Under the pieces are notes generated by a model. That model worked only from the letters and a program-made list of their open reading frames with translations, was not told the origin of the DNA and searched no databases. A stretch of 64,000 nucleotides of DNA, from the NCBI RefSeq assembly GCF_018139145.2, contig NC_059471.1:207657494-207721493 (forward strand), in the 5' to 3' direction. A program made the position numbers and the translations under genes. Positions 36,282 to 47,900 of the stretch are shown piece after piece; positions within the stretch are counted from its first letter, which is position 1, and each line of letters opens with the position of its first letter. Source of the DNA: Gymnogyps californianus. Its lineage: Eukaryota; Chordata; Aves; Accipitriformes; Cathartidae.

Positions 36282-39200
36282 TGGGATTCCAATCCAGATT
36301 TAGACCTGACATTTAGGCACATGAATTTGTGTGTCTACTTGTAAGTATCTACATGCGAATAAACTCATTATAATCTCTGCAAATGTAGGGGACAAATTAC
36401 ATAATGTTTCTAAATACAGGTAGATATCAACATTGGTTGAGATATCCCAGGGTAACATACTTGACCTCCCACTGCTAATACAATAGAGTATGGATCTCCT
36501 GTAAATCTTTTGAGATCTCTTCTAATCCTATGCAATGGTCTTGGACACTCCACAGCATCTCAGACTGCGTTAGTCACTTATGTGTGTGCAATTGAATCAA
36601 GTCCTTTGGTAGTATAGTCAACAGAGTCAAAAGAACCTAGTCAGCTAACCAAATTTAGTGGCTGCATTTGAATGATGTGAATGCAGACCTCCAGTGATGG
36701 TAATGGGATCTTACACATCTAGCTCATACACAGACATCTATACCATAGGCAACTAAATTTAGGTATCTGAATCTTGAGTTGAGTTTCTTTGTAAACATCA
36801 AACTTTCATTATAAAAAATGCTAGTAAAAATTTGGTTTATTGCATGTTACACAATAAACACATTACAGTATTTTTAAAAAAGACATTAAAAATTACTCTT
36901 TAAAAGTTTTCTTATTTTTCAAATACATACCGTATAAATATTTCAGAAATTAGAAATAAACACAATGTTCTTTGTGCATTTTTGAACGAAAAGGAGGGGA
37001 AAACTCACAGGGAAAATATGACTCACAGACAATTCATAAAATTAGATGCTGCCCAAATAATGAAACATTTGCTTCCTTCAGTTCAACTAGCATTCATTCC
37101 ATGACAGGAACAAATCCTATTCCCTTCGTCCCTCAGTTCCTGGTTTGCAGACAATAACACCCAGGAAATGGGATCAGATCGCAGCAACTGTCCAGCCCTG
37201 CTCCCTAATCTGAATTACCAAGAATCAAGATTTTGACTCACATTGCATTCATGCCTGAAGATGAGTTTAGACACAACCTGGGAGACTGCTATAACCATTC
37301 ACTGTAACCTGTCAATACTGTAAAGAGAAGAGGGGGGGGAAGAAGAGAAGAAATGAGATATAAATGCCGCTCATCAACACATGGAGCAGAAAAGCTGTGT
37401 TAGCTCGTGATAGGACAGTATGCCTACTATGGGTAGGTTTAATACATATTTCTCAGAACAGGTAGCAGAAAGTAAAACTAAAATGCAGAATGTGGCTCTC
37501 AAATTTACATTATCAGTATTAGGGCTAATCAGATATCTAGCTACTCAGCTACACATTGCCTCACAGTTGGGCTTGTAAGAAAGTCAGGTTTTAGTTTTGT
37601 ATAACAGGCCTTTTTATTGCAAAGCCTTTGCATCCTTCTAAATAATAATTCTTCCTTATAGTTTCCAACTTGGGGCCAATGACTCCAAAACACTTTTTAT
37701 TTTGCCATCTTGCACATTTTTAATTCTTGTTCTCTTCTTTGGTAATTTAATCTTTTTAGGCATTTTGCAGTTGAATTCTTTTACCCTGTTATCATTTTAC
37801 TGCTGCCAAAGACAGCAGACTGAACGCATGATTATTTTCATTTCCATTAATACTACTTAATACTGCAGGCAGATTAAAAGAATCATATGAGTTTCACCAA
37901 GATTTATCATAAATACTAAACAATTTACCTATATATATATCCATTATGGGTTTCTTCTTCTTCCTAAAGAGTGAAACAATCTAATTTTAATTTTCAGATT
38001 ATCTACATTTACATGATTTTTTCATATCAAAATCATAGTAAGGAATGACGATGCAAAGGACATCATTCTCTTCAGATGAAGTGACCCACACAATGAAGAC
38101 ATAAGAAGGTTCCTTTGGCATATCCTGAGGGCACCCATTTCAATGTAGAGAAAAAGTGGTTGAAGGAAAGGCGTCACTCTATGAACTTCATCACTATAGG
38201 AACTTACAGAAACTCTGTGTTCTTAAAGTTCTTAGGAAGTCACATCTGAATATCTTTCAATATAAGAATGATGGGAAAATGAAAATATTAAAAATATATA
38301 AAGAAATAGATTGATAAATAAATAAATCTTCACCTTATGATTGTCCCATTGGAAAGACTTTCCAAAATTTTATTGCTCTGATGCTTAGAAATCTTTATAT
38401 TGTTAGTTTTCTTTTCATGCTAAGGGTGCTCATGGCCAATTTCTTGCTCTTGAAATGCAGCCTATCTTAAAATACTTTTCTGCTTTCCTGTTATTAATAG
38501 AGATGCATTACCAGAGAACAGTAATCTCTCTTTGTCTTTTACCAGGACAAACGGACTGACTTCTTTCAAGTAGTGTTCACAGAACCTAAATCTAGGTACC
38601 TGATCTTTCTCTGCTTCTGCTTTTATGACTGATGAACTATAGGATAATGCTTTGTTATGAGATCCACATGTAAGTCTGGGCACATTGTACTGTTGAATTT
38701 CATTTTATTCCTAGCACTTCAGTCCTCTAAGTCATCATTCTTACAATGACAATATTTATATTTAACCTGCTTGATGTTAAGAGTTCTCCTAACCCTACCT
38801 CAGGGCAAGATCCAAGCACACAGCAGCCTCCCCTCTGCCACGCTTCAGTTTACATAAGAAAGATACTCAGATATCTGGACCAGAACAGAACTGTGATATG
38901 TTCCAGGTAGGTCATCAGTGCAAACAATTCCAGAACTGGGACTTTTGGTAGCTATGTATTATAATGTGACACTCAGTCTAAATACACCCAACATCTCCTA
39001 ACATACTACCATTAACAAGCTCTACGGAAACATGTCTACTTTTTATTCTGTAGCCACTAATTAGAAATACTAAACAAGATTAGCTCCAAAGAATTGCATT
39101 GTCTCTACCCTGATAGTTACCTTCATCACAATCTATTCTTATCTCACCTTCTCAAATTCATTATTTATTTTATTGTAGTAAAATTAATAGTTTCCTATGT

Positions 39201-39765
39201 GACATAGTATCAAATGCTCTTTGGATATACGCACTGTCTAAAAAACAGTGATATCAAAAGGTTCCTGTTGGCATGGCATGATTAACTTTGATAAACTCAT
39301 TGTGTATTATGTCATTTTCTGTTTATTGTGAAATCTTCAATTACTCTTTCCTCCAGGTGTTCCATATTACAAAGGTTAAACATTTGTTCCTCAGCCACCC
39401 AAGATCTCATTTTTCTTCTTTTAAATACAAATTCTGCATTGTATAACTTCTAGCTATAAAAGACAATCTTCATCTCGACAAATTTTTTATTATTTCTTGC
39501 TACGTTTTATAAGTCAGTTTTCTTAAAGGTCTGAAATGATGCTTACCAGCCCTCCCAAATTCAGCATATCACTTCACAACGCACAAACGCAGGCACCGCC
39601 CAAAGACCTCCTACTCGTCAATGGAGAGACAGGAATTTTCAGACACCAATTTAGATCTTAGGGAGTTTGAATTGCTGTTTATAGAGGCTTTTCCCCATTG
39701 ATTTTAAAGAAGCGTGGAAAAACCAGGCTTCTGATTGCTTTGCTTAAGTGCTTAACACTGGGGAA
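36282..39765. other. Intergenic sequence, third part
   Basis: AT-rich non-coding DNA after the CR1 copy. Parts of 36300-36800 contain phrases such as TTTAGGCACATGAATTTG and AACTAAATTTAGGTATCTGA that resemble old sauropsid interspersed repeats, too decayed to name. The remainder shows nothing I recognise. Confidence 0.6.
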
Positions 39766-40335
39766 ACTCTGCAAGGGCCCTGAGTGCACTCAGGGGCCCT
39801 AATGTCCCTGCTTGCCCCCAGGGCTCCTCCCACCCTGCCCACGGCCCAGGACCCCATTCCAGCCCCCGGGGCCATCAGTGCCTGCCCCAGAGTGGCCGTA
39901 GGACGCCATCTCCAGCCCCACAACCCTGGCCTGCCCAGCCATGGGCCCTGCTGAGCTGGGCCCACTCCACTGGCTGATGTCCCAGCCTGGCCTCAACCCA
40001 TCCCTGTCCCCGTGGCCCTGCCCTGCCATCCTGGACTGGATCTGACCCTGGTTCCCCTCATTGGCCTGGATCCTGACTCCCACCTGTAGGCCAAAGTCCC
40101 GGCCCGGCCTTGGTCTGTCGCCATCCCAAGGAGGTGCCCAAAGCCTGGGGCTGAGCCTGCCTCAGCTGCCACCCTGGCCTGGCCTGCCCTTGCTGGAAGG
40201 AATGGGCCCTGGCTGCCAGGCCCTGCCCTACTGCCCCGGGGAGCCCCTGGCACCCCCAGCCCCAGGCCCAGGGAACCACCAGCCCTGGCCCACGCAGTGC
40301 CCTGACCAACTTTGGATCTGGGCTTTACTGCCATT
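39765..40335. other. Isolated GC-rich, CpG-poor block
   Basis: About 570 bp of C-rich sequence (plus strand) built from recurring CCTGGCC, CCCTGCC and CCCAGCC words, set abruptly in AT-rich DNA. CpG is scarce, so it does not look like an active CpG island. It starts with a near-perfect palindrome at 39774-39800. Several ORFs of 70-113 codons cross it on both strands but show only Gly/Ala/Pro/Arg-rich or Pro/Leu-rich low complexity. It may be a decayed GC-rich tandem repeat, an old LTR, or a methylated former island. I cannot tell which. Confidence 0.6.
39774..39800. repeat. Near-perfect palindrome at the edge of the GC-rich block
   Basis: AGGGCCC, TGAGTGCACTCA and GGGGCCCT follow one another. 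The whole is self-complementary around GTGCAC except for one extra G in the right arm. Confidence 0.85.
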
Positions 40336-43300
40336 GTAGATGTGGCACTTTTTTTTATCTACCTCCTCATTACAACAGTTACTCTGTTGAATGTCGGGGT
40401 TTGATGGCACATTAGATTGTCTTTTATCTCTATCCTTCACTGAACAGGAGTCAGACTTCCAAGTTTTAGACATTATTAGAAGAGCCTTTTGCTCACTTGT
40501 TTTATTTTCCTTTGTAAAGGCAAACCCAGCCTGACTTTTCGAAATTGTCACTTTGTGCTTGCATTTTTTGACCTTTAAAGTATAGCTTCCTTTAATGATC
40601 AGTCTTTTTCCCGTTCCAGATAGGGTCCCTGTTTACTTCTAATATCCTTTTTATGAGATGGTTGTTTATCCAGTTAGGCCTTTAAAAAGCTTTCTTAAAA
40701 GTTTTTTTCTCTCTGGATGAGACGCGGGTCCCAGATAATTTTTGTATGTTTGACTTAGATAAATTCCAGTCTTGTTCCCCATTGAAGTTTTTGAGCTATT
40801 TAGTCCAGTTAACTTCATTAATTAATTTTCTTAATTGTCAAAGTTTGTACTTTGGAAACAAAAAGCAAAACAAATCCTTAGCTCCTGACCCATCCTGCTG
40901 AAGTCATTTAGAGGGGAATGAGCCCAGGATGGTAATACTTCCCCCTGTTTGCACAATATATTTGCAAAGTGATTTATACTAGTCCAGTCAAAATGCAAGC
41001 ACTTCTGTTGATATTGAGTTTAATTGGGCACAGTAATGACTAAAGGCTTTTAAAGGTCACTGCATCCAGATGTTCAGCTATTAGTCACCATCACCCAAGA
41101 AACTTTCTACAGTAAATAAAGATAAAATAAAGAAACACTGCAACCTTCAACAAAATTAGTGTGTGGGACTGGCAGGACTATATACTTCTGCTTTCTGGTC
41201 AGCTATGTTCAATTCCCCCAGAACACAAAATCTTACTGAAAATAAATTTTACCCTATAAGGAAACACCATCCTTTGCTTTATTCAGACAAGTATGCTTTA
41301 CTTTCATGAGTAACGTAATTACAGTTTGAAACTTACAGTCTTTATAACAATTCTGATATTTTACCCATTGAATAATCAGGGTCTTTCTTTTTGAACACTA
41401 CAATGTGTGTAATCTCTTGCCTCTGAAAGTTTAAGCAATTCACAACAGATTCCTCAGTGCATTTTAGGAACTAACATTGAAAATGTTTTTTTTTTTAGGT
41501 TTCAAAAATTCATCCTATTGGAATCAAGGTTCACGTTCTTTACCCTTGGCTTATTAAAAGCTAATTTCTTGATCTTTTAAAATACATTTTTACAGAAATT
41601 GAATAATTAATTTCCAGAAAGCAGTTTTTATAAACTGACTGCCTCTGATAATATTTCATACTGTTACATAGTATTGTCATATGTTACTCTAAAATAATTT
41701 TTCAAACTTTTTTCTACTCTCTTCCTAAAGATGCACATAGGCCTTTTAGATTTCTGTAAGAGCTCTATATTTCAGCTTCTCATATTACTCAGAGTTTCAA
41801 TAAATATAAAGAAATTTTCACCTCTTAGAAACTAGTGCAAGATTTAGTTTTCTGAGAAATCAAAAAATTCTATTGAAGTTGTTTTAATTTTAGGAGAGTT
41901 TAAAATCAAATTATTTAAAATGTCAGTGCTCAACCTTCTCTTGTAGACATAAATTGGTGAAATTTATTCATTCAGAGTGAACAGAAACATAGCTAGGAAT
42001 TGAAGCTACTGCTGAACAACCACTCATCATTGAATCCTGTGCAAATACTTTTCATATGTAATTAGAATTCACATAATCAAATGTTATGAGAAGGCAACAT
42101 TTCTTAGATATTTTTGTTTATTACGTTAAAACTTGTGCTATGAGAAATCTCTAATTTTAATCAGATATATACCCTGGAACATTCCTACACTGAAGAAGGA
42201 AAGCAACGCTATTGAATCTTCTTTCCAATCCATCTTTACCATGTTTCATCCAAAAGGCTGTGCTCCTTATTTATCAGCACTCTGCTTCCCCAGTGAGATA
42301 AACAGCATTCTTTAAAAGATATATTGCCAGACTTTACAGTAGAATTCATTTGCTGGAGTGATAAATCTAGAGCTAAGCCAGAATACAGTCTCATTTAATC
42401 TGAGAACATTGTCACAATTTATGTAATGGGCTGCTCTAAAGGTTAACAAGAAAACATCCTATCTCTTTTTTCAAATGTCAGCCAAATATTTTATAGATTT
42501 CTCTCCATCCCCTCTTGTAGCCCCTTTAGTTAAATTAGCGCAGCTGTCTGAGAGATCAGATTTAAGGCCTTTCAATGTTCCCTTGATCTGAGAACAGATG
42601 CCTCAGGAGTATTGCCAGGCAAAAGGTAAAGTGGACTAGTGCAGCACACTTTCTAAGCACATTATATACACAGAACTGATAGGTGAGTAGGTAAGGATAC
42701 ACTCTATCTATTAAGAGACTTTTAAAATCCTGGAAACAAGTTTACAGTGTTCAAAAGCAGATCCAGCTAAAATACACTGGGCCAGTGCTGTCCTTTATTT
42801 ATAGAAACATCTGGTAGAATTTTGGTTGGTTAAAAATCCAGTCAAAAGTTAGTTTAATAAGATCACTCAAATTTAGCATCAATATTGAATGGCAATAAGT
42901 GTACTTTACAAAAGAAAAATTTGACACTCTGCAGAGCTCAGATAAAACATGACCTCTAGGCATACAGCAAGGAAAAAGTCTATTCCATACTCTTGTTATT
43001 TTACCTTTGCTAGCTGTTGAAGGCAAATTTTCTAAAATTACTATTGCAGTCTAAAATGGAATCCAGTGTTGTGCTTTGGGCATGATGGTCAGAGGCTGTC
43101 TGTCTTCTGCACCTCCACAAATGGAACGCTTCACCCATAGACAACTTCACTAACCCATTTGAAAACAACCAACTGCTGAAATAAGGGAGCACAAATATTC
43201 TTTCCTTGTGCTTCTTTCCCATAAAGGGTAGCTGTACTCTAAGTAGGCTGCTTGGCTGAGGGAACAAATCACCCGAGTAGGAAATAAGGCCTCTGACTGT

Positions 43301-44630
43301 CTGGCCGCTCGTTTTGATGCACCAAGTGAAATTAAAAAACTGTAATGTCAGCACCGCTGACACCACCTCCTGCAGGGAAAAAGGAAATCTGTCCTCAAAT
43401 CTCTGACCATTAAACAGAAGAGTAGTAGCATCATTTTCAAAGAAAAGGGTGATCCTTATCCTACTCCTCCAAAGAACAGCCATAATTTTTCTCAAGGCTT
43501 TCTTCCATGCAAGCACCCTCCATATATGGATCAACAATATTCTTGGTTCTGCTCTAGTCCCTAAAGGGAGTGGTTATGGAGTCATCAGATAAATCCTTTC
43601 TGTATCTAGCCTTCTTATGGAAAATAAGTCAACATAGATGGGACATGTACATATGCAAAATAAAGAGCCATATCTTGTATGTTAATAAACCCTATCATGG
43701 CCAATTCTTGTTTTGCAAACACCTGAAGAAATGGGCTAGTGGAAGGACTTGAACAGGTAAACCATACCTTTAATCTTTGAACTGACAGCACCATAACATT
43801 TTTGAATACGTCATAGCTGTAGAACAGAAGAATATTTAAATCTTACTGGGGATTTCATAGGATCTAAGGTTTACTTAGCACATTGTCCATTTTCACCTGA
43901 CCAGAGTGACTCAAGGACCAGCAGACTGTCTACACATTAAAAAATTATACAGTGTTTGTGTTTCGGTTTTTATATTGCAATACTTTCCATGTCTGAATCA
44001 TCAGTAAGGATGCCATCTTTAAGGATGACAACCAGTAAAAGTATTTTATAAATTATTGTCATAGTGTGGTCAATTATAGGCACAGAAATGTGTTTTATAC
44101 AAACATAAGACATTTATGAACATGAGATGATCATACCTAAGTGATTGGGAAAAGATCAGTATCATATAGTTGGAGCAGGGACACAGTGTATCTTACAGGT
44201 ATACACTGAAGCACCTGAAAACTGCTACAGATAAAGCAGTTCAAAGTGTTATCCTATAGTGCTGCCATTGGCATCTGCCAAAGTAAATGGAACCTACTTT
44301 ACTAGAAATTGTCATCAGTTTCTCATTTGTGCTGTAAAATTAGCAACTCCAGCATTGTTGGGAACAGGGAGGAGAAAACACACTACAGTTTAAAGTTTTC
44401 TGAGCTTTAAAAATGTTTTTTCAAACACTTGGTGTTTTACTACATTAGCTTAAGCATTGTGAAACATCCCATCCACCCTTGTAATTAAGCTACTGTTTAT
44501 TTGTTTTTATGGAGTTTAAATTAAAACCATGATTTTTCCTACCTAAAGGGAAGCCAGGGTTGAGCAAACATCAAGAAAATCATAAAAGAGAAACTTCTGT
44601 ATGATGTTGCTTGTTTTTTCCTATAAAATA
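40336..44630. other. Intergenic sequence, fourth part
   Basis: AT-rich non-coding DNA. It contains the longest ORF outside low-complexity regions, 175 codons on the minus strand at 43010-43537, which matches nothing I know. No splice or promoter context supports it. Confidence 0.6.
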
Positions 44631-44707
44631 TAAAGGGTGAAATCCTAGCCTATTGAAGTCATTGGGAGATTTGTAATTGACTTTGAAGGGCCGAGATTTC
44701 ACCCTTA
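44631..44707. repeat. Fold-back (MITE-like) ancient repeat
   Basis: The left arm AAAGGGTGAAATCCTAGCC with TATTGAAGTCA and the right arm TTGACTTTGAAGG with CCGAGATTTCACCCTTA are imperfect inverted copies that would form a hairpin of about 75 nt. I know this GTGAAATCC...TTGAAGTCAATGGG...GATTTCACCC pattern as a widespread old interspersed element in birds, turtles and crocodilians; I cannot give its family name from memory with certainty. Confidence 0.7.
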
Positions 44708-44779
44708 AGAAACAAGGCTAAATTTTCCAAAAGCAGTCTCTGATTTGGAGTTGCTTGTATGTGCCTGCTTGATCCTTTG

Positions 44780-44915
44780 ACTGTGCTGAGCTTTAATGCT
44801 CTAGAACTCAGAGTTGCTGATGCTCAGCACTTCTGAAATAGGCTCTCACTTGTCTTAATTTGGATGCTTAAATCATCACTACACCAGGATTTAAAAGCTG
44901 CCTTTGGAGATTTTT
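44780..44915. repeat. Probable ancient interspersed repeat (decayed)
   Basis: Phrases such as GCTCAGCACTTCTGAAAT, TTAATTTGGATGCTTAAATC and AAAAGCTGCCTTTGGAGA follow the order of a common old sauropsid repeat (CTCAGCACTTCTGAAAATCAGG...). It lies close to the fold-back element and may be another part of the same family. Confidence 0.5.
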
Positions 44916-47900
44916 AGCCTACTTCTTTAAAAAGGGTTTCAAAAAAGCATACTGTGCATATCAAAAACTTTGTTATTGTTATTAAAATAAGCTGTGTGGA
45001 ATAAATTGAGAGCAGAAGTGAAAATTGGCAAGAGATATGATCATGAAAATAGCAGTTTTTCAGTGTTGCCTGGGTTTTTGTAACCCTACTTCATTGGACA
45101 TGTTGAAAAAGGGGAAAAGAACTAGTGGGATACTTCCATCAGACTCTGTTAAGAGATAAGAAAAGTCTGAAACTACAGAAAACAGAAGTGACACATTTAC
45201 AGCACTTGCAAAGGAGAGGTAGAGAGAATGGATTTGTTTAAAGGGCACATTTAAATTTAGATTGGCAGTTTCATATTGTTTAAACAATTTCCTCATCATA
45301 AACTGTAGTTTTTTTCTTCCTGAACTCATGTGCTTACTGTGTTGCTATCAATCATTAGCAATAGAAACCTATGAGAAGAATTACATGCAATTGGAAATAA
45401 AAAATCCTTAGACAGTATGGGTTGAATTCTCGAAGGTGTTCCATGAAAGGTACAAAATTATCTCTGCTTTGCTGTCTCCAGCAAGTGTTATGAGTTTTTT
45501 CTCATGCTTCCTCCTTTGTTGCAACCACAGGGCACGGCAGAGGAGAAAATGGGAGAAATTTCTAAGAAGGAACAAAATAGAAAGTTCACAGTCCAACTGA
45601 CTTCTTACTGGGATGTATTTAAATGAAGAAATTTAGCATATCACTGTATTGGTGGAAACAGAAGAGGTCCAGGGCTTTTCAAGTATGTTTTTCTTCCACT
45701 GGAAGTATGGAGTATTTGGGAAACCAAGAAGTAGCCAATGTGGCTCCTTGTTACATTGCACTGTATCAAATACCTACAAAGAACTCTGAAACACCTGTGA
45801 GGATGTTGCACACTTTATCCAAAATCCAACTCTTTCCTTTTTGCTACGTCAAAAAGAAGGCAAAGGCCATATACTAGGATAGGTCGCCTACCAGGCCAGG
45901 ATAGTTATAGGGTACCAGATCCTACATCCATGGGAAAACAAAGATTGATGTGGTTAGCATCACCTTTGATTCCTTCCCAGTAACCTTATACAGCTGAGGT
46001 GTAAGTGCAAGTCCAGAGCAAAACTTAAACTCCTATCTTCAGTACCTTAGCAGATGGAACTGCTAACTGCCACCAGACCTTTACCCCAATGCCTATTCTA
46101 TACCCCAAATGCAAAGAATGGGTGTTTCTGGCAAACAAAATGCGATGAATTGATGGCATGTCAGAGACAGAATACTTCTAGGAGGCAAAATATACATGTT
46201 GGGGACAGTCTGACTCCATGGGTGATTCTTCTTCTAATGTATTGTCTAAGTAGACCAGAAGCATTGTTCTGGGGGGGAAAAAATACGCCCAAGCTGATGT
46301 CTCCTTTCTTTTCTTAAGCACACTGTAGCGAGTAATTAATTTCAAAATTATGTCAGTTATGATGTTTACTGTTCAGATTATCTTAGCTTAATGGAACATC
46401 TTCCTCTTGGATATAATTTCCCACCTCTTACACTATAATTGTTCTGAGCTCCAAAAGGCAAGGTTTTATGGTCAGTACAAGTCAGGCCTTGATTAGAATG
46501 AAAATGCATATACATACAATTTTTTTCCCTGTATTAAAAACTTTCCACATCTTGTGCCTTTTTTAAAAAAGGTCAGCCCAAGAAATAGCTGAGGTTTAAA
46601 AGTTTCAACATGACATGGAAATAGTTGACACTGTACTGCAATGTACAGTCTTGTTCCAGACAAAACCAGATACATGATTTGAAAATTGCCTGATGAGCAC
46701 TCTTAGGACTGAGGTTCTCTTTTTTTTTATTAACTTGTTTAGGACTTTATTCTGTTTCCAGTTCATTTTACAGTCTTAGATATACTTGTGCAGAATGAAA
46801 TTAAACTGGGAGATAATAAACCAGTGTGTTTTCAGCAAACTTTGTAAGCAAAGGAACCAAATCATAATAATAACTCTAAATTAATTCATCACTAAGACTT
46901 ATATTTCAGTAATATATAAACTATGAACATGCTTACTATTAAAACTTTTTATTGGGTCATGTCCATTTTTACACAATATAATGAGGAAAAAAACAGTTTG
47001 AAATGTCCTTATCTTAAAAAGCTTTCATATCTGTTGTGTATAACTGCAGTTTCTAAAAGTAAATTCTAATTGAAAATATATACACTTCTTTTAAAAGGTA
47101 ATATTATTTTAGAGGAAGAACATTCCAACAAGAACTAGCAATAATGAATATTGAAAAATGTTTTCTAGTGTGTAATACAGGAAGATGTAGACCTTGTATA
47201 TAATCTGAAAATCTGTAAAGACCGTAATCTGTACGGTTAAACACATGCAGATAGTACATGTTCTTATGCTTAAGAGAAATGTTATGTAGGATCATCAAAA
47301 ATGTCTGCAAATGGAAACTCAACCAAATTGGACCTAACCACATTACACACTCTGATATATTGATGTCAGAAAGACCAAAACTTCTACAATAAATCCTCTG
47401 TATTACTGGAAACACATGATGAAAATGAAATTAGAGTAAGAATACAAAAATACACAAGTACCAAAATACTATGCATATGTATCAGAAGAATTAAAGGTAA
47501 AAATGTTCTGTTATAGTAGAGGGATCTTTAATAGTAAATAAAAATATGAGCTTGCAAGGCAACTGTCAAAGAAAATCTTTTATATAATTACATATAATCT
47601 ATATTTCAATTGTTGTACATGTGTGTTTGTACCTCTACATTTTATTATGGAATTTTCAAAAAAGCAAAAGGAAAATCAGTAGTAATATTCAAATAACACT
47701 GACTTTCCCTTTGACTCCTTTGAAAACCCAAAGGAAAATGTGCAGTCTGCTACCCTCGTTAGCCTGCTAATTAGTCTTGTTGAAGACAGACAGGAATGTT
47801 AAGTTGTACTGGTTTTCCATAAAGGTATGAGAAGATGACATATTTGTGACTACTTTCACATTACCAGAAAATGTTTTTCCAACTCAGTTATCACACTGAT

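Noticed and set aside
39744..40334. ORFs of 73-113 codons in the GC-rich block
   Set aside because: Several frames on both strands are open at once and all are low complexity, which indicates base composition and not coding.
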